Assembly (NCBI RefSeq): GCF_024204645.1
Contig: NZ_CP100351.1
Span: 2,561,001-2,625,000, forward strand
Source of the DNA: Desulfomicrobium sp. ZS1
GTDB lineage: Bacteria; Desulfobacterota; Desulfovibrionia; Desulfovibrionales; Desulfomicrobiaceae
DNA: 64,000 nt
Direction of reading: 5' to 3'
Within the stretch, counting starts at the first letter, position 1. The number at the start of each line of letters is the position of its first letter. The translations under genes were made by a program, and so were the position numbers. The notes beneath the pieces were generated by a model. It did not search any database. It was not told the origin of the DNA and saw nothing but the letters and a program-made list of their open reading frames with translations. Below, one piece after another: positions 55,756-64,000 of the stretch.

Positions 55756-57588
55756 ATGATCCCCGAGAAACAAATCCGCCTCCTTCCTCCCGAGTTGCAG
55801 AACCAGATTGCCGCGGGAGAGGTCGTCGAACGACCGTCCAGCGTTTTGAAGGAACTTGTCGAAAACGCCCTGGATGCGGGCGCGACCCGAATCCGGATTC
55901 AAATCCGCGACGGAGGGCAATCCTGCATCAGGGTCAGCGACAACGGTTCCGGTATCTTTGAAGACCAACTCGAACTTGCCGTTACGCGTCACGCCACCAG
56001 CAAGCTTCAAAATCTGAGCGACTTGCAGCACATCCATAGCTTCGGATTCCGTGGAGAGGCCCTGCCGAGCATAGCATCTGTTTCCCGCTTCCGCATTGCC
56101 TCCGCCCGTGACGATGGCGACGGCAGTGTTTTGGAGGTGCTGCATGGGCGAATTCTGCGTCAGGACAAAACAGCCATGCCCAAAGGAACGGATGTTGAAA
56201 TCAATGATCTGTTCTCCAACGTCCCGGCCCGTCTCAAATTTCTGAAAAAACCGGGCACCGAGACCCGCAAATGCGCCGAACTTGTCGCCCGCATCGCACT
56301 TGCCAATCCGCATGTGGATTTTGAACTTTTAAACGCGGATCGGACTGTGCACCGTTTTCTGGCAGGACAGGATCTCACGCAGCGTCTGGCAGCCATCTGG
56401 CCCCAGGAAGTTGTCGAATCCTTGCACACCGTCGACTACAAGGATGGAGAACTGTCCGTACACGGTCTTGTCGGCGACCCCGCCATGGCCCAGGGCCGTC
56501 CGGACCGTATCCTTGTCTATGTCAACGCCCGCCCGGTCCAGGACAAGACAATCTTGAGCGCCATCCGCGAAGCGTACCGGGGAAGAATTCTCGGCAAGGA
56601 GTATCCCCAGGCGGTCATTTTTCTGGCAATTCCCCCGGATGAGGTTGATGTCAACGTGCATCCGGCCAAAACCGAAGTCCGCTTCCAGGACGACGGCGCC
56701 ATTTTCCGGATCATACGCAGGGCTGTCCTGCAGACCTTGGAGCGTAATGTCCACCAGACCCACGCAACTGATCATGCCCAGCCGCTTTGCGTCAGCCAGG
56801 TGCATACGTCTTTGCCTGTGATGGAGCCGCGTTTTTCCGCACCCGGAGAAGCCAAGATCGAGTCGCGCCAGGACACGCTTCTTTATGAACAGAATTGGCC
56901 GCAAAAATTCGCGTCCTCCGCCGCTGCGCAAAAACTCTTTGAATCAGCTGACAGCTCGCTCGCCAAAACCGTCCCCCCTGCCGCGGACGCTCAAGCTCTC
57001 CAGCACCCTTCAGCCGGACAGAATGCCTCAAAAGCTCAGGCACCGGCGGCGGTTCAATATCTCGGACAATTTGCTCAAACATACCTGATTCTCGCCGCAA
57101 AAGACGAGATCACGCTGATCGACCAGCACGCCGCCCATGAGCGCGTCCTGTTCAACATGCTGCGCGCCCAAGGCTCGCGGGGAGACAGGCGTCCGCTTCT
57201 TCTCCCCCTTGAAATTCCTCTGCATCCCGCACAGGCGGCCCTGGCGCAGGAAATCTGGACAAAGCTCGACGAACTGGGTTTTTCTCTTGAACTTACCCCC
57301 GGCCGCCTCATGCTGCACTCCATCCCTGCGCTCTTGACCCCTTCCAAAGCCAAAGAATTTCTACAGGACATCCTGACCGAAAAGGCCACTTCAATGGAAG
57401 ATCTCTGGGCGGTCATGGCCTGCAAGGCCGCCATCAAGGCAGGCGACACCCTCACTCCGAACGAGGCGCTGGAGCTTGTCGATTCCTGGCAACATGTGTC
57501 GGATAAAAATTATTGCCCGCATGGGCGCCCCGTTGCAGTGCGTTGGGGTGTCGGCGATCTGGAAAAATTGTTTAAACGTCGCTCTTAG
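55756..57588 (+). CDS. mutL: DNA mismatch repair protein MutL
   Basis: 610 residues, 3 bases after lptD. The GHKL ATPase domain carries ELVENALDAGA, DNGSGI and GFRGEALPSI. A middle transducer domain ends near residue 330 with VNVHPAKTEVRF. After a variable linker, the C-terminal dimerisation domain starts with DQHAAHERVLF. No DQHAx2Ex4E endonuclease signature is evident beyond DQHAAHERV, so nicking activity is plausible but unproven. No good ribosome site; coupling with lptD is likely. Confidence 0.95.
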   Translation: MIPEKQIRLLPPELQNQIAAGEVVERPSSVLKELVENALDAGATRIRIQIRDGGQSCIRVSDNGSGIFEDQLELAVTRHATSKLQNLSDLQHIHSFGFRGEALPSIASVSRFRIASARDDGDGSVLEVLHGRILRQDKTAMPKGTDVEINDLFSNVPARLKFLKKPGTETRKCAELVARIALANPHVDFELLNADRTVHRFLAGQDLTQRLAAIWPQEVVESLHTVDYKDGELSVHGLVGDPAMAQGRPDRILVYVNARPVQDKTILSAIREAYRGRILGKEYPQAVIFLAIPPDEVDVNVHPAKTEVRFQDDGAIFRIIRRAVLQTLERNVHQTHATDHAQPLCVSQVHTSLPVMEPRFSAPGEAKIESRQDTLLYEQNWPQKFASSAAAQKLFESADSSLAKTVPPAADAQALQHPSAGQNASKAQAPAAVQYLGQFAQTYLILAAKDEITLIDQHAAHERVLFNMLRAQGSRGDRRPLLLPLEIPLHPAQAALAQEIWTKLDELGFSLELTPGRLMLHSIPALLTPSKAKEFLQDILTEKATSMEDLWAVMACKAAIKAGDTLTPNEALELVDSWQHVSDKNYCPHGRPVAVRWGVGDLEKLFKRRS

Positions 57589-57637
57589 GGCGCTCGTTTC
57601 CATCGAAATTGGCAGAATTGGACCACAGGAGGATTAG

Positions 57638-58912
57638 TTGAACATTCTTATAGTTGGAGCCGGTGGACGGGAACACGCCCTGGCATGGAAAATCAGTCAA
57701 AGCCCCTTGCTGGACAAATTGTTCATTGCGCCGGGCAATGGTGGAACGGCCCTTCTCGGCACCAACGTTTCACTGCACGACAACGACATTGAGGGCATTG
57801 TCGCTTTTGCACGCGATAACAACATCGGTCTTGTTGTCGCCGGACCTGAGCTGCCTCTTGTTCTTGGGCTGCAGGAGGCATTGGCCGCGATGCACATCCC
57901 CTGCTTCGGCCCATGCACTTTCGACGCCCAGCTTGAAGGCTCCAAGGCCTTCGCCAAAAACATGATGCGGGAAACCGGAGTGCCGACAGCCCACTTTCAG
58001 GTCTTCGACAGCTATGAGCGGGCACTGGTCTATGTGCGCGGACACTCGCTGCCCATGGTCATCAAGGCGGACGGTCTTGCTGCCGGGAAAGGCGTCGTCA
58101 TCGCCCAGAGCATGAGCGAAGCCGAAGAGGCCTTACAAGACATGATGATTGCACAGGTGTTTGGAGAAGCAGGACTAACCGTTGTGGTCGAAGAGGCCCT
58201 GATCGGTGAAGAGGCCTCCTTCATGGCTTTTTGTGACGGGAACACCATCGTTCCCATGCCGTCCCTGCAAGACCACAAACGCATCGGCGACAACGACACG
58301 GGCCTCAACACCGGCGGCATGGGCGCCTACAGCCCTGCCCCGATCCTGCCGCAGGAAAAGTACGAGGCCATGGCAGATCTGGCCATCCGGCCGATCACCG
58401 AGCATCTGGCGGCCATTGGCCAACCCTTCAAGGGGGTGCTCTACGCCGGCCTTATGATGACCGACAAGGGTCCGATGGTTCTGGAATACAATGTCCGCTT
58501 TGGCGATCCCGAATGCCAACCGCTCATGGCCAGGCTCAAATCCGACCTGGTCGAGATCATGCTCGCTTGCGTGAACGGTACCCTTTCACCCGCGCAGGTC
58601 GAATTCCATCAGGAAACCAGTTGCTGTGTCGTGATGGCGGCTCTTGGCTACCCGCAAAGTTATCCCAAGGGCATGCCCATTTCCGGCATTGACGCTGCGG
58701 AGCAGATTGAATCCGTCAAAGTCTTCCAAGCCGGCACGCAGTTACAAAACGGAATTCCCGTCAGCACCGGCGGACGGGTCCTGGGCATCACCGCCCTGGG
58801 CACGGACCTTGAGCAAGCGCGAGAGCGGGCGTACCAGGCTGTTGGCAGAATCCACTTTGACAACAGCTATTATCGTAAAGATATCGCCAACAAAGGATTA
58901 AGGAGGACATGA
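57638..58912 (+). CDS. purD: Phosphoribosylamine-glycine ligase (GAR synthetase)
   Basis: 424 residues. TTG start codon with GGAGG at a normal distance. N-terminal phosphate-binding loop VGAGGREHALAWK, ATP-grasp domain (GSKAFAKNMM, VVEEALIGEEASFMAF) and the GDPECQPLM motif near residue 290. It joins glycine to phosphoribosylamine in purine synthesis. The stop overlaps the purE start (ATGATG), so the two are coupled. Confidence 0.96.
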   Translation: MNILIVGAGGREHALAWKISQSPLLDKLFIAPGNGGTALLGTNVSLHDNDIEGIVAFARDNNIGLVVAGPELPLVLGLQEALAAMHIPCFGPCTFDAQLEGSKAFAKNMMRETGVPTAHFQVFDSYERALVYVRGHSLPMVIKADGLAAGKGVVIAQSMSEAEEALQDMMIAQVFGEAGLTVVVEEALIGEEASFMAFCDGNTIVPMPSLQDHKRIGDNDTGLNTGGMGAYSPAPILPQEKYEAMADLAIRPITEHLAAIGQPFKGVLYAGLMMTDKGPMVLEYNVRFGDPECQPLMARLKSDLVEIMLACVNGTLSPAQVEFHQETSCCVVMAALGYPQSYPKGMPISGIDAAEQIESVKVFQAGTQLQNGIPVSTGGRVLGITALGTDLEQARERAYQAVGRIHFDNSYYRKDIANKGLRRT

Positions 58913-59394
58913 TGCCACAGGTAGCAATCTTCATGGGAAGCAAGTCCGACGAGAGCACCGTGCGCCCTTGCGCGGTTGTATTGGAAAAATTGGGAATTTC
59001 CTGCACCTTTACCATCACCTCGGCTCATCGAACCCCGGAGCGTACATCCCGCCTGATCAAAGAACTCGAGGAAGACGGCGTCCAGGTCTTTATCTGTGCC
59101 GCCGGCCTGGCCGCCCATCTGGCCGGCGCCGTTGCGGCCAAAACCGTGCGGCCGGTCCTGGGTATTCCGATTTGTGCATCCCCACTGGGCGGAATGGATG
59201 CGCTGCTGGCCACGGTGCAGATGCCCCCCGGCTTTCCGGTCGGAACGCTGGCCCTGGACAAGGTCGGTGCGCGCAACGCAGCGTGGCTGGCGGCCCAGAT
59301 TCTGGCCCTGCACGATCCCGAACTGACGCAGCGCATACTGGATGAACGACGAAAGATGATCGAACAGGTGGAAGAAGACGCAAAATCCCTGTAA
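58912..59394 (+). CDS. purE: N5-CAIR mutase, class I
   Basis: 160 residues from the second of two adjacent ATGs, where AGGAGG is 5 bases away; the first ATG (58909) is too close. Motifs: GSKSDE, the catalytic SAHRTP, ICAAGLAAHLAGAVAAKT in outline and GGMDALLATVQMP. Class I PurE isomerises N5-CAIR to CAIR. No purK is adjacent. It completes the lptD-mutL-purD-purE row and ends at a strong bidirectional hairpin. Confidence 0.95.
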   Translation: MPQVAIFMGSKSDESTVRPCAVVLEKLGISCTFTITSAHRTPERTSRLIKELEEDGVQVFICAAGLAAHLAGAVAAKTVRPVLGIPICASPLGGMDALLATVQMPPGFPVGTLALDKVGARNAAWLAAQILALHDPELTQRILDERRKMIEQVEEDAKSL

Positions 59395-59400
59395 GATACG

Positions 59401-59444
59401 CAGCATAAAAAAAGGCGACCCATGGGTCGCCTTTTTTTATGCTG
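59401..59444. terminator. 44-bp perfect palindrome, bidirectional terminator
   Basis: CAGCATAAAAAAAGGCGACC followed by its exact reverse complement, a total of 44 bases without a mismatch. GGCGACC/GGTCGCC stem with A- and T-runs serves purE on the plus strand and hflC on the minus strand. Confidence 0.93.
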
Positions 59445-59454
59445 CTGTTTCGTC

Positions 59455-60303
59455 TTATTGGAGATACTTGAAGAACTCGCTCTGCGGGGTCAGCACAAAC
59501 TGGGTCTGATCCTTCATGGTCTTTTTGTATGCGTCCATGGTGCGCACGAATTCATAAAAGTCAGGATCCTGGGACAAGGCCTGCGCGTAGACGGCCGTTG
59601 CCGCGGCTTCGCCCTCGCCTCGGGCAGCCTCGGCCGCGCGGCGGGCATCGGCCAGGATAACTGCCCGCTGACGGTCCGCCAGGGTCGTAATCTTGGTGGC
59701 CTCTTCACGCCCTTCCGAACGATACTGCTTGGCTTGGCGCTCACGCTCGGCCTTCATGCGGCCGTAGATCGCAAGCTGGTTCTCCTGGGGCAAATCCGTG
59801 CGCTTGATGCGGACATCAATGATGTGGATCCCGTATTCACCCAAAAGCACATTGGCTTTGGTTGTGACCTCGTCCATGATTGTCGATCGCTCGACCGCCA
59901 CAATTTCAGTAAGCGTATACCGTCCCAAAGATTCTCTGAGCTGTGAATAAACGATATCATCAATGCGGGACAAACCGCCTTGGATATTGCGCACAGTCTG
60001 ATAAAACAAAAGGGGATTGACAATCCTCCATCTGGAAAAATTATCGACAACCATGTTCTTCTTGTCTTGCGTCAGAATTTCTGCGGCCGGCGCATCGTAT
60101 TCAAGAACTCTGGAATCAAAAAATATGACATTCTGCACAAAAGGAAGCTTGAAGTGCAACCCAGGCTCGTAGTCTGCGTTTCCGACCGGTTTACCAAGCT
60201 GCAAAACGATGGCTCTTTCAGTCTGATCAACCATAAAAACACATTGCAGCAGAATGAAAACAGCTATGCCTATTCCGGCTATCGCAAATTGAATTGATCT
60301 CAT
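59455..60303 (-). CDS. hflC: HflC, membrane protease modulator
   Basis: 282 residues: one N-terminal membrane segment (about 5-24) and a SPFH/prohibitin domain with a long charged helix at about 180-250 (QLAIYGRMKAERERQAKQYRSEGREEA in outline). With HflK it forms a ring around FtsH and limits its access. It starts with a 1-base overlap on hflK (TGATG). Confidence 0.94.
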   Translation of the reverse strand: MRSIQFAIAGIGIAVFILLQCVFMVDQTERAIVLQLGKPVGNADYEPGLHFKLPFVQNVIFFDSRVLEYDAPAAEILTQDKKNMVVDNFSRWRIVNPLLFYQTVRNIQGGLSRIDDIVYSQLRESLGRYTLTEIVAVERSTIMDEVTTKANVLLGEYGIHIIDVRIKRTDLPQENQLAIYGRMKAERERQAKQYRSEGREEATKITTLADRQRAVILADARRAAEAARGEGEAAATAVYAQALSQDPDFYEFVRTMDAYKKTMKDQTQFVLTPQSEFFKYLQ

Positions 60304-61385
60304 CAGTTCGTTCCTCCGTCTTGAGCCTGTCCATTCACGGCTGCTTTTCCGGAGCGCTGCAAAGGCAAATAGGGGAATACACGCTGCATGGAATCATTTG
60401 AAATAATAATCTTTTCCACTTCCGGCCTGGAAAGGATCTCTTCCATTGTTTCAAGATAAATGCGTTTCTTAGTGATATCCTTTGCCTTGCGGTATTCTTC
60501 CAGAACAAATAGAAAACGATCGCTGTCGCCTCTGGCCTGCAGGATTTTTGTTTCCTTATAGGCCTGAGCTTGGTTCAGGATAGCAGCGGCCTCACCACGT
60601 GTACGCGGGACCAGATCATTCTCATAGGCTTCCGCTTCGTTGATAAAACGGCTTTTATCCTCTTTTGCGCTGGCGACATCCTTGAACGCGTCGATGACCT
60701 GTCGTGGAGGATGAACATCCTGCAACTGAACGGCCACAACTCTGATGCCGCTCTTGTAACTGTTCAGAATTTTCTGCAACAGGTCACGCGTGTCGTTCTG
60801 GATAGTCAGCTTGTCATCCGTAAGAGCGGCATCGATCTTGTTGTAGCCGATGACTTCACGCATGGCAGCTTCGGCCGCGTCTTTGACGGTCTTATCCTGA
60901 TTGGCTACGTTGAACAGATAGTCCTGAGCGTTATCGATCAAAAACTGAACGATAAACTGGACGTCGACGATATTCTCGTCACCAGTGAGCATCAGGGATT
61001 CTTCCGGTACCTGGCGGACCTGGGTGCCGGTTCCTACGGTAAAGGCGGTGCTCCCGCGAAAACCGACTTCAAGCCGCTGAATCTTGGTGACCTGAGGAGT
61101 CAGCACAGATTCAAACGGAAAGGGCAGTCGATAATGCGGTCCAGGATCGGTGGTGCGTTCATAGGCTCCAAAACGTTTGACAACGCCGACCTCATCCGGC
61201 TGAACGATATAAATACCGCTACCGAGCCAGAACAAAAGGGCCACAAGCACGATGATTCGCCAGCCAGGCAAATTCATCTGTTTAAACTGTTTGACTTTTT
61301 CGTTTAAATCACCAAGATCCGGCCCAGGCATGGGGCCAGACTGCCGCTGTCGTTTTTCTTGTAGTTTTTCCCAGTCCCAATTCAT
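60303..61385 (-). CDS. hflK: HflK, membrane protease modulator
   Basis: 360 residues. A Gln/Arg/Pro-rich cytoplasmic N-terminus (MNWDWEKLQEKRQRQSGPMPG), one membrane segment (about 42-60), the SPFH domain and a helical C-terminus ending in a low-complexity tail. Partner of HflC in FtsH regulation. Normal order hflK-hflC. GAAGGAGCATTATG context: the AAGGAG site is 4 bases before the ATG. Confidence 0.94.
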   Translation of the reverse strand: MNWDWEKLQEKRQRQSGPMPGPDLGDLNEKVKQFKQMNLPGWRIIVLVALLFWLGSGIYIVQPDEVGVVKRFGAYERTTDPGPHYRLPFPFESVLTPQVTKIQRLEVGFRGSTAFTVGTGTQVRQVPEESLMLTGDENIVDVQFIVQFLIDNAQDYLFNVANQDKTVKDAAEAAMREVIGYNKIDAALTDDKLTIQNDTRDLLQKILNSYKSGIRVVAVQLQDVHPPRQVIDAFKDVASAKEDKSRFINEAEAYENDLVPRTRGEAAAILNQAQAYKETKILQARGDSDRFLFVLEEYRKAKDITKKRIYLETMEEILSRPEVEKIIISNDSMQRVFPYLPLQRSGKAAVNGQAQDGGTN

Positions 61386-61489
61386 AATGCTCCTTCGTAA
61401 AAGACTCCTAACGCAAGGTCAAGAAATCGTGGAAAACGCATGAATAATCGCATCGAACTTTCGAACCTGTAAATAAAAAAGAGAATAAC

Positions 61490-61966
61490 GTGACCGATAC
61501 ATCAGTTACAATCTACACGGACGGATCGAGCCTGGGCAATCCGGGGCCCGGAGGCTGGGGCGCTGTTCTTATCTGGGCTGACTCAAAAAAGGAACTCAGC
61601 CGGGGTTATATCGAGACCACGAACAACCGCATGGAAATTCGGGGCGTTCTACACGCTCTGGAGCATCTGAAACGGCCATGCACAGTGCATGTCCATTCAG
61701 ACTCACGCTATGTGTGTGACGCCATATCCAAAAAATGGATCCAGTCATGGATTAAAAACGGCTGGCTGACCTCGGCAAAAAAGCCGGTCAAAAACAGGGA
61801 CCTCTGGGAACAACTGCTGTCTTTGTTGCAAAAACACAAGGTGATATTTCATTGGGTGAAAGCCCATGACGGACACCCGGAAAATGAGCGCTGCGACGAA
61901 CTGGCCAAAAACGCGGCCAAAGCCCGGGAACGCGAAATTGATGAAGGATATTCAAGGAATACTTGA
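61490..61966 (+). CDS. rnhA: Ribonuclease HI
   Basis: 158 residues with a GTG start; the weak upstream AAGAGAATAAC is the best site. Catalytic residues: Asp in YTDGSSLGNPGPGGWG, Glu in NNRMEIRG, Asp in HSDSRYVCDAI and a late Asp in ENERCDELA. The basic handle KKWIQSWIKNGW is present. It degrades the RNA of RNA-DNA hybrids. It converges with the DUF456 gene. Confidence 0.96.
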   Translation: MTDTSVTIYTDGSSLGNPGPGGWGAVLIWADSKKELSRGYIETTNNRMEIRGVLHALEHLKRPCTVHVHSDSRYVCDAISKKWIQSWIKNGWLTSAKKPVKNRDLWEQLLSLLQKHKVIFHWVKAHDGHPENERCDELAKNAAKAREREIDEGYSRNT

Positions 61967-62037
61967 CTCGTCAATCCCTAATCAGGGCCGTGAAAATCCA
62001 GAAGGGAAAGGATCTGAAAGACAAACGACGTACATCG

Positions 62038-62544
62038 TCACGTCAGAAAGAGCAGTTCGAATGCATGAACAAGAAACGCGATACCTATCCCGATCTTGAC
62101 GGCCAGGCCGAGAACCTTGCCGATCATGGCGCCCAGTGCCGCTTTCTTGGCCTCGGCGAACGGACGATGATTCATCACCTCGACTCCCAGACACCCCAGA
62201 TAGGCCCCGCCGACCGCGCCGAAAAGAGCGCCAAGCCCCAGAAAAAACGGCGCGCCGAGAATCGCGCCGAATATGGCGCCGGCAAAAGCGCCCCAGTTTC
62301 CGGACGAAGAGGCGCCATATTTGCTTGCACCCAATGCTTGCAATGCAAATTCGATGCATTCCCCCAGGAATGCAACAGCGACAAAAATAAGAAATGTGGT
62401 CAGCGTAAAGGGAGATTCGGGAGTTATCCAGGACCAGGCGCCCAAGATGAAAATGATGAACCAATTAGCGGGAAAAGAAAAAATATGAGTGAAGAAGGCG
62501 ATGATAAGGAGAAGAAAAACGAGGATGGCGAGTGTTATGCTCAT
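62038..62544 (-). CDS. DUF456-family membrane protein
   Basis: 168 residues. Hydrophobic segments (about 5-36 and 40-60) precede a conserved Gly-rich region (GAIFGAILGAPFFLGLGALFGAVGGAYLG in outline) and a C-terminal hydrophobic helix. This fits DUF456, a membrane family of unknown role. A GGCGAG site precedes the ATG. It lies just downstream of the 5S rRNA gene on the same strand. Confidence 0.85.
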   Translation of the reverse strand: MSITLAILVFLLLIIAFFTHIFSFPANWFIIFILGAWSWITPESPFTLTTFLIFVAVAFLGECIEFALQALGASKYGASSSGNWGAFAGAIFGAILGAPFFLGLGALFGAVGGAYLGCLGVEVMNHRPFAEAKKAALGAMIGKVLGLAVKIGIGIAFLVHAFELLFLT

Positions 62545-62563
62545 AAGAGAAGAGAAAAAAAAG

Positions 62564-62681
62564 GTCCTGGCGACGACCTACTTTCCCACCAGTGGACTGG
62601 CAGTATCATCGGCGCTGGAGGTCTTAACTTCCGAGTTCGGAATGGAATCGGGTGGTTCCCCTCCGCCGTGGTCACCAGGAC
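62564..62681 (-). rRNA. rrf: 5S ribosomal RNA
   Basis: The reverse complement begins TCCTGGTGACCACGGCGGAG and contains CCGAACTCGGAAGTTAAG and GGGAAAGTAGGTCG, the universal 5S blocks. The ends pair (TCCTGG with CCAGGA). It follows the 23S gene by about 30 bases. Confidence 0.97.
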
Positions 62682-62711
62682 GAAATATATAAGAGAAACA
62701 GGTGAAGAGAG

Positions 62712-64000
<1,289 letters not shown>

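Overview
This window comes from the chromosome of a dissimilatory sulfate-reducing deltaproteobacterium (Desulfobacterota, order Desulfovibrionales). The evidence is a full set of dissimilatory sulfite-reduction genes (dsrA, dsrB, dsrD, a CobB/DsrN-type amidase and dsrMKJOP), a Desulfovibrio-type bacterioferritin, two Desulfovibrio-type trimeric porins, and the ClpB-CbpM-CbpA chaperone operon of this group. A Desulfomicrobium-like host is my best guess. That is an inference from protein style, not a database result.

Layout. (1) 1-4.5 kb, minus strand: a sensor kinase cut by the window edge, a small membrane protein, a TauE/SafE-type anion permease and two receiver-only response regulators. 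An intergenic block with three G/C-box hairpins follows. (2) 4.9-10.6 kb: a TPR protein, a secreted FG-GAP-like protein and two tandem trimeric porins ending in the same terminator. (3) 10.6-17.7 kb: hisD-purC-fabI, a membrane-fused spermidine-synthase-like gene with atypical features, an island of mobile repeats and trxC. (4) 17.9-24.2 kb: tRNA-Ser(GGA), the 4.5S SRP RNA, a Tim44-like protein, a tiny zinc-ribbon gene interrupted by an in-frame TGA, a degenerate and an intact membrane-anchored beta-carbonic anhydrase, an amino-acid-type binding protein, a TM2 protein and an M20 peptidase, then a second copy of the large repeat in the opposite orientation. (5) 24.3-40.4 kb: gatB, a DUF4254 protein, mltA, an ARMT1-like protein, bacterioferritin, an EamA exporter, tex, small conserved genes, a DUF1786 protein, clpB-cbpM-cbpA and a YkgJ-type cysteine-cluster protein. 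(6) 40.5-53.1 kb, all minus strand: the sulfite-reduction region. Here dsrABD plus cobB/dsrN lies next to dsrMKJOP, with an RsbRD_N-type gene at the head. Four small genes lie between the two groups: a ferredoxin, a YkgJ protein, an unknown 123-aa protein and a TPR protein. (7) 53.4-62.5 kb: lptD-mutL-purD-purE, then hflKC, rnhA and a DUF456 protein. (8) 62.56-64 kb: 5S rRNA and the 3' part of 23S rRNA on the minus strand.

How the genes work together. DsrAB reduces sulfite using siroheme that the CobB/DsrN-like enzyme probably amidates. DsrD is a small activator of DsrAB. DsrMKJOP is the membrane complex that links quinone and periplasmic redox pools to the cytoplasmic DsrC trisulfide. The in-line ferredoxin and cysteine-cluster genes look like accessory electron-transfer or cluster functions. 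Most other genes are housekeeping: purine, histidine and fatty-acid synthesis, protein quality control, LPS assembly and mismatch repair. The most unusual items are the TGA-interrupted zinc-ribbon gene with a hairpin just downstream, the zinc-less carbonic anhydrase paralogue, and two families of inverted-repeat elements. No CRISPR array, transposase or prophage gene was seen.
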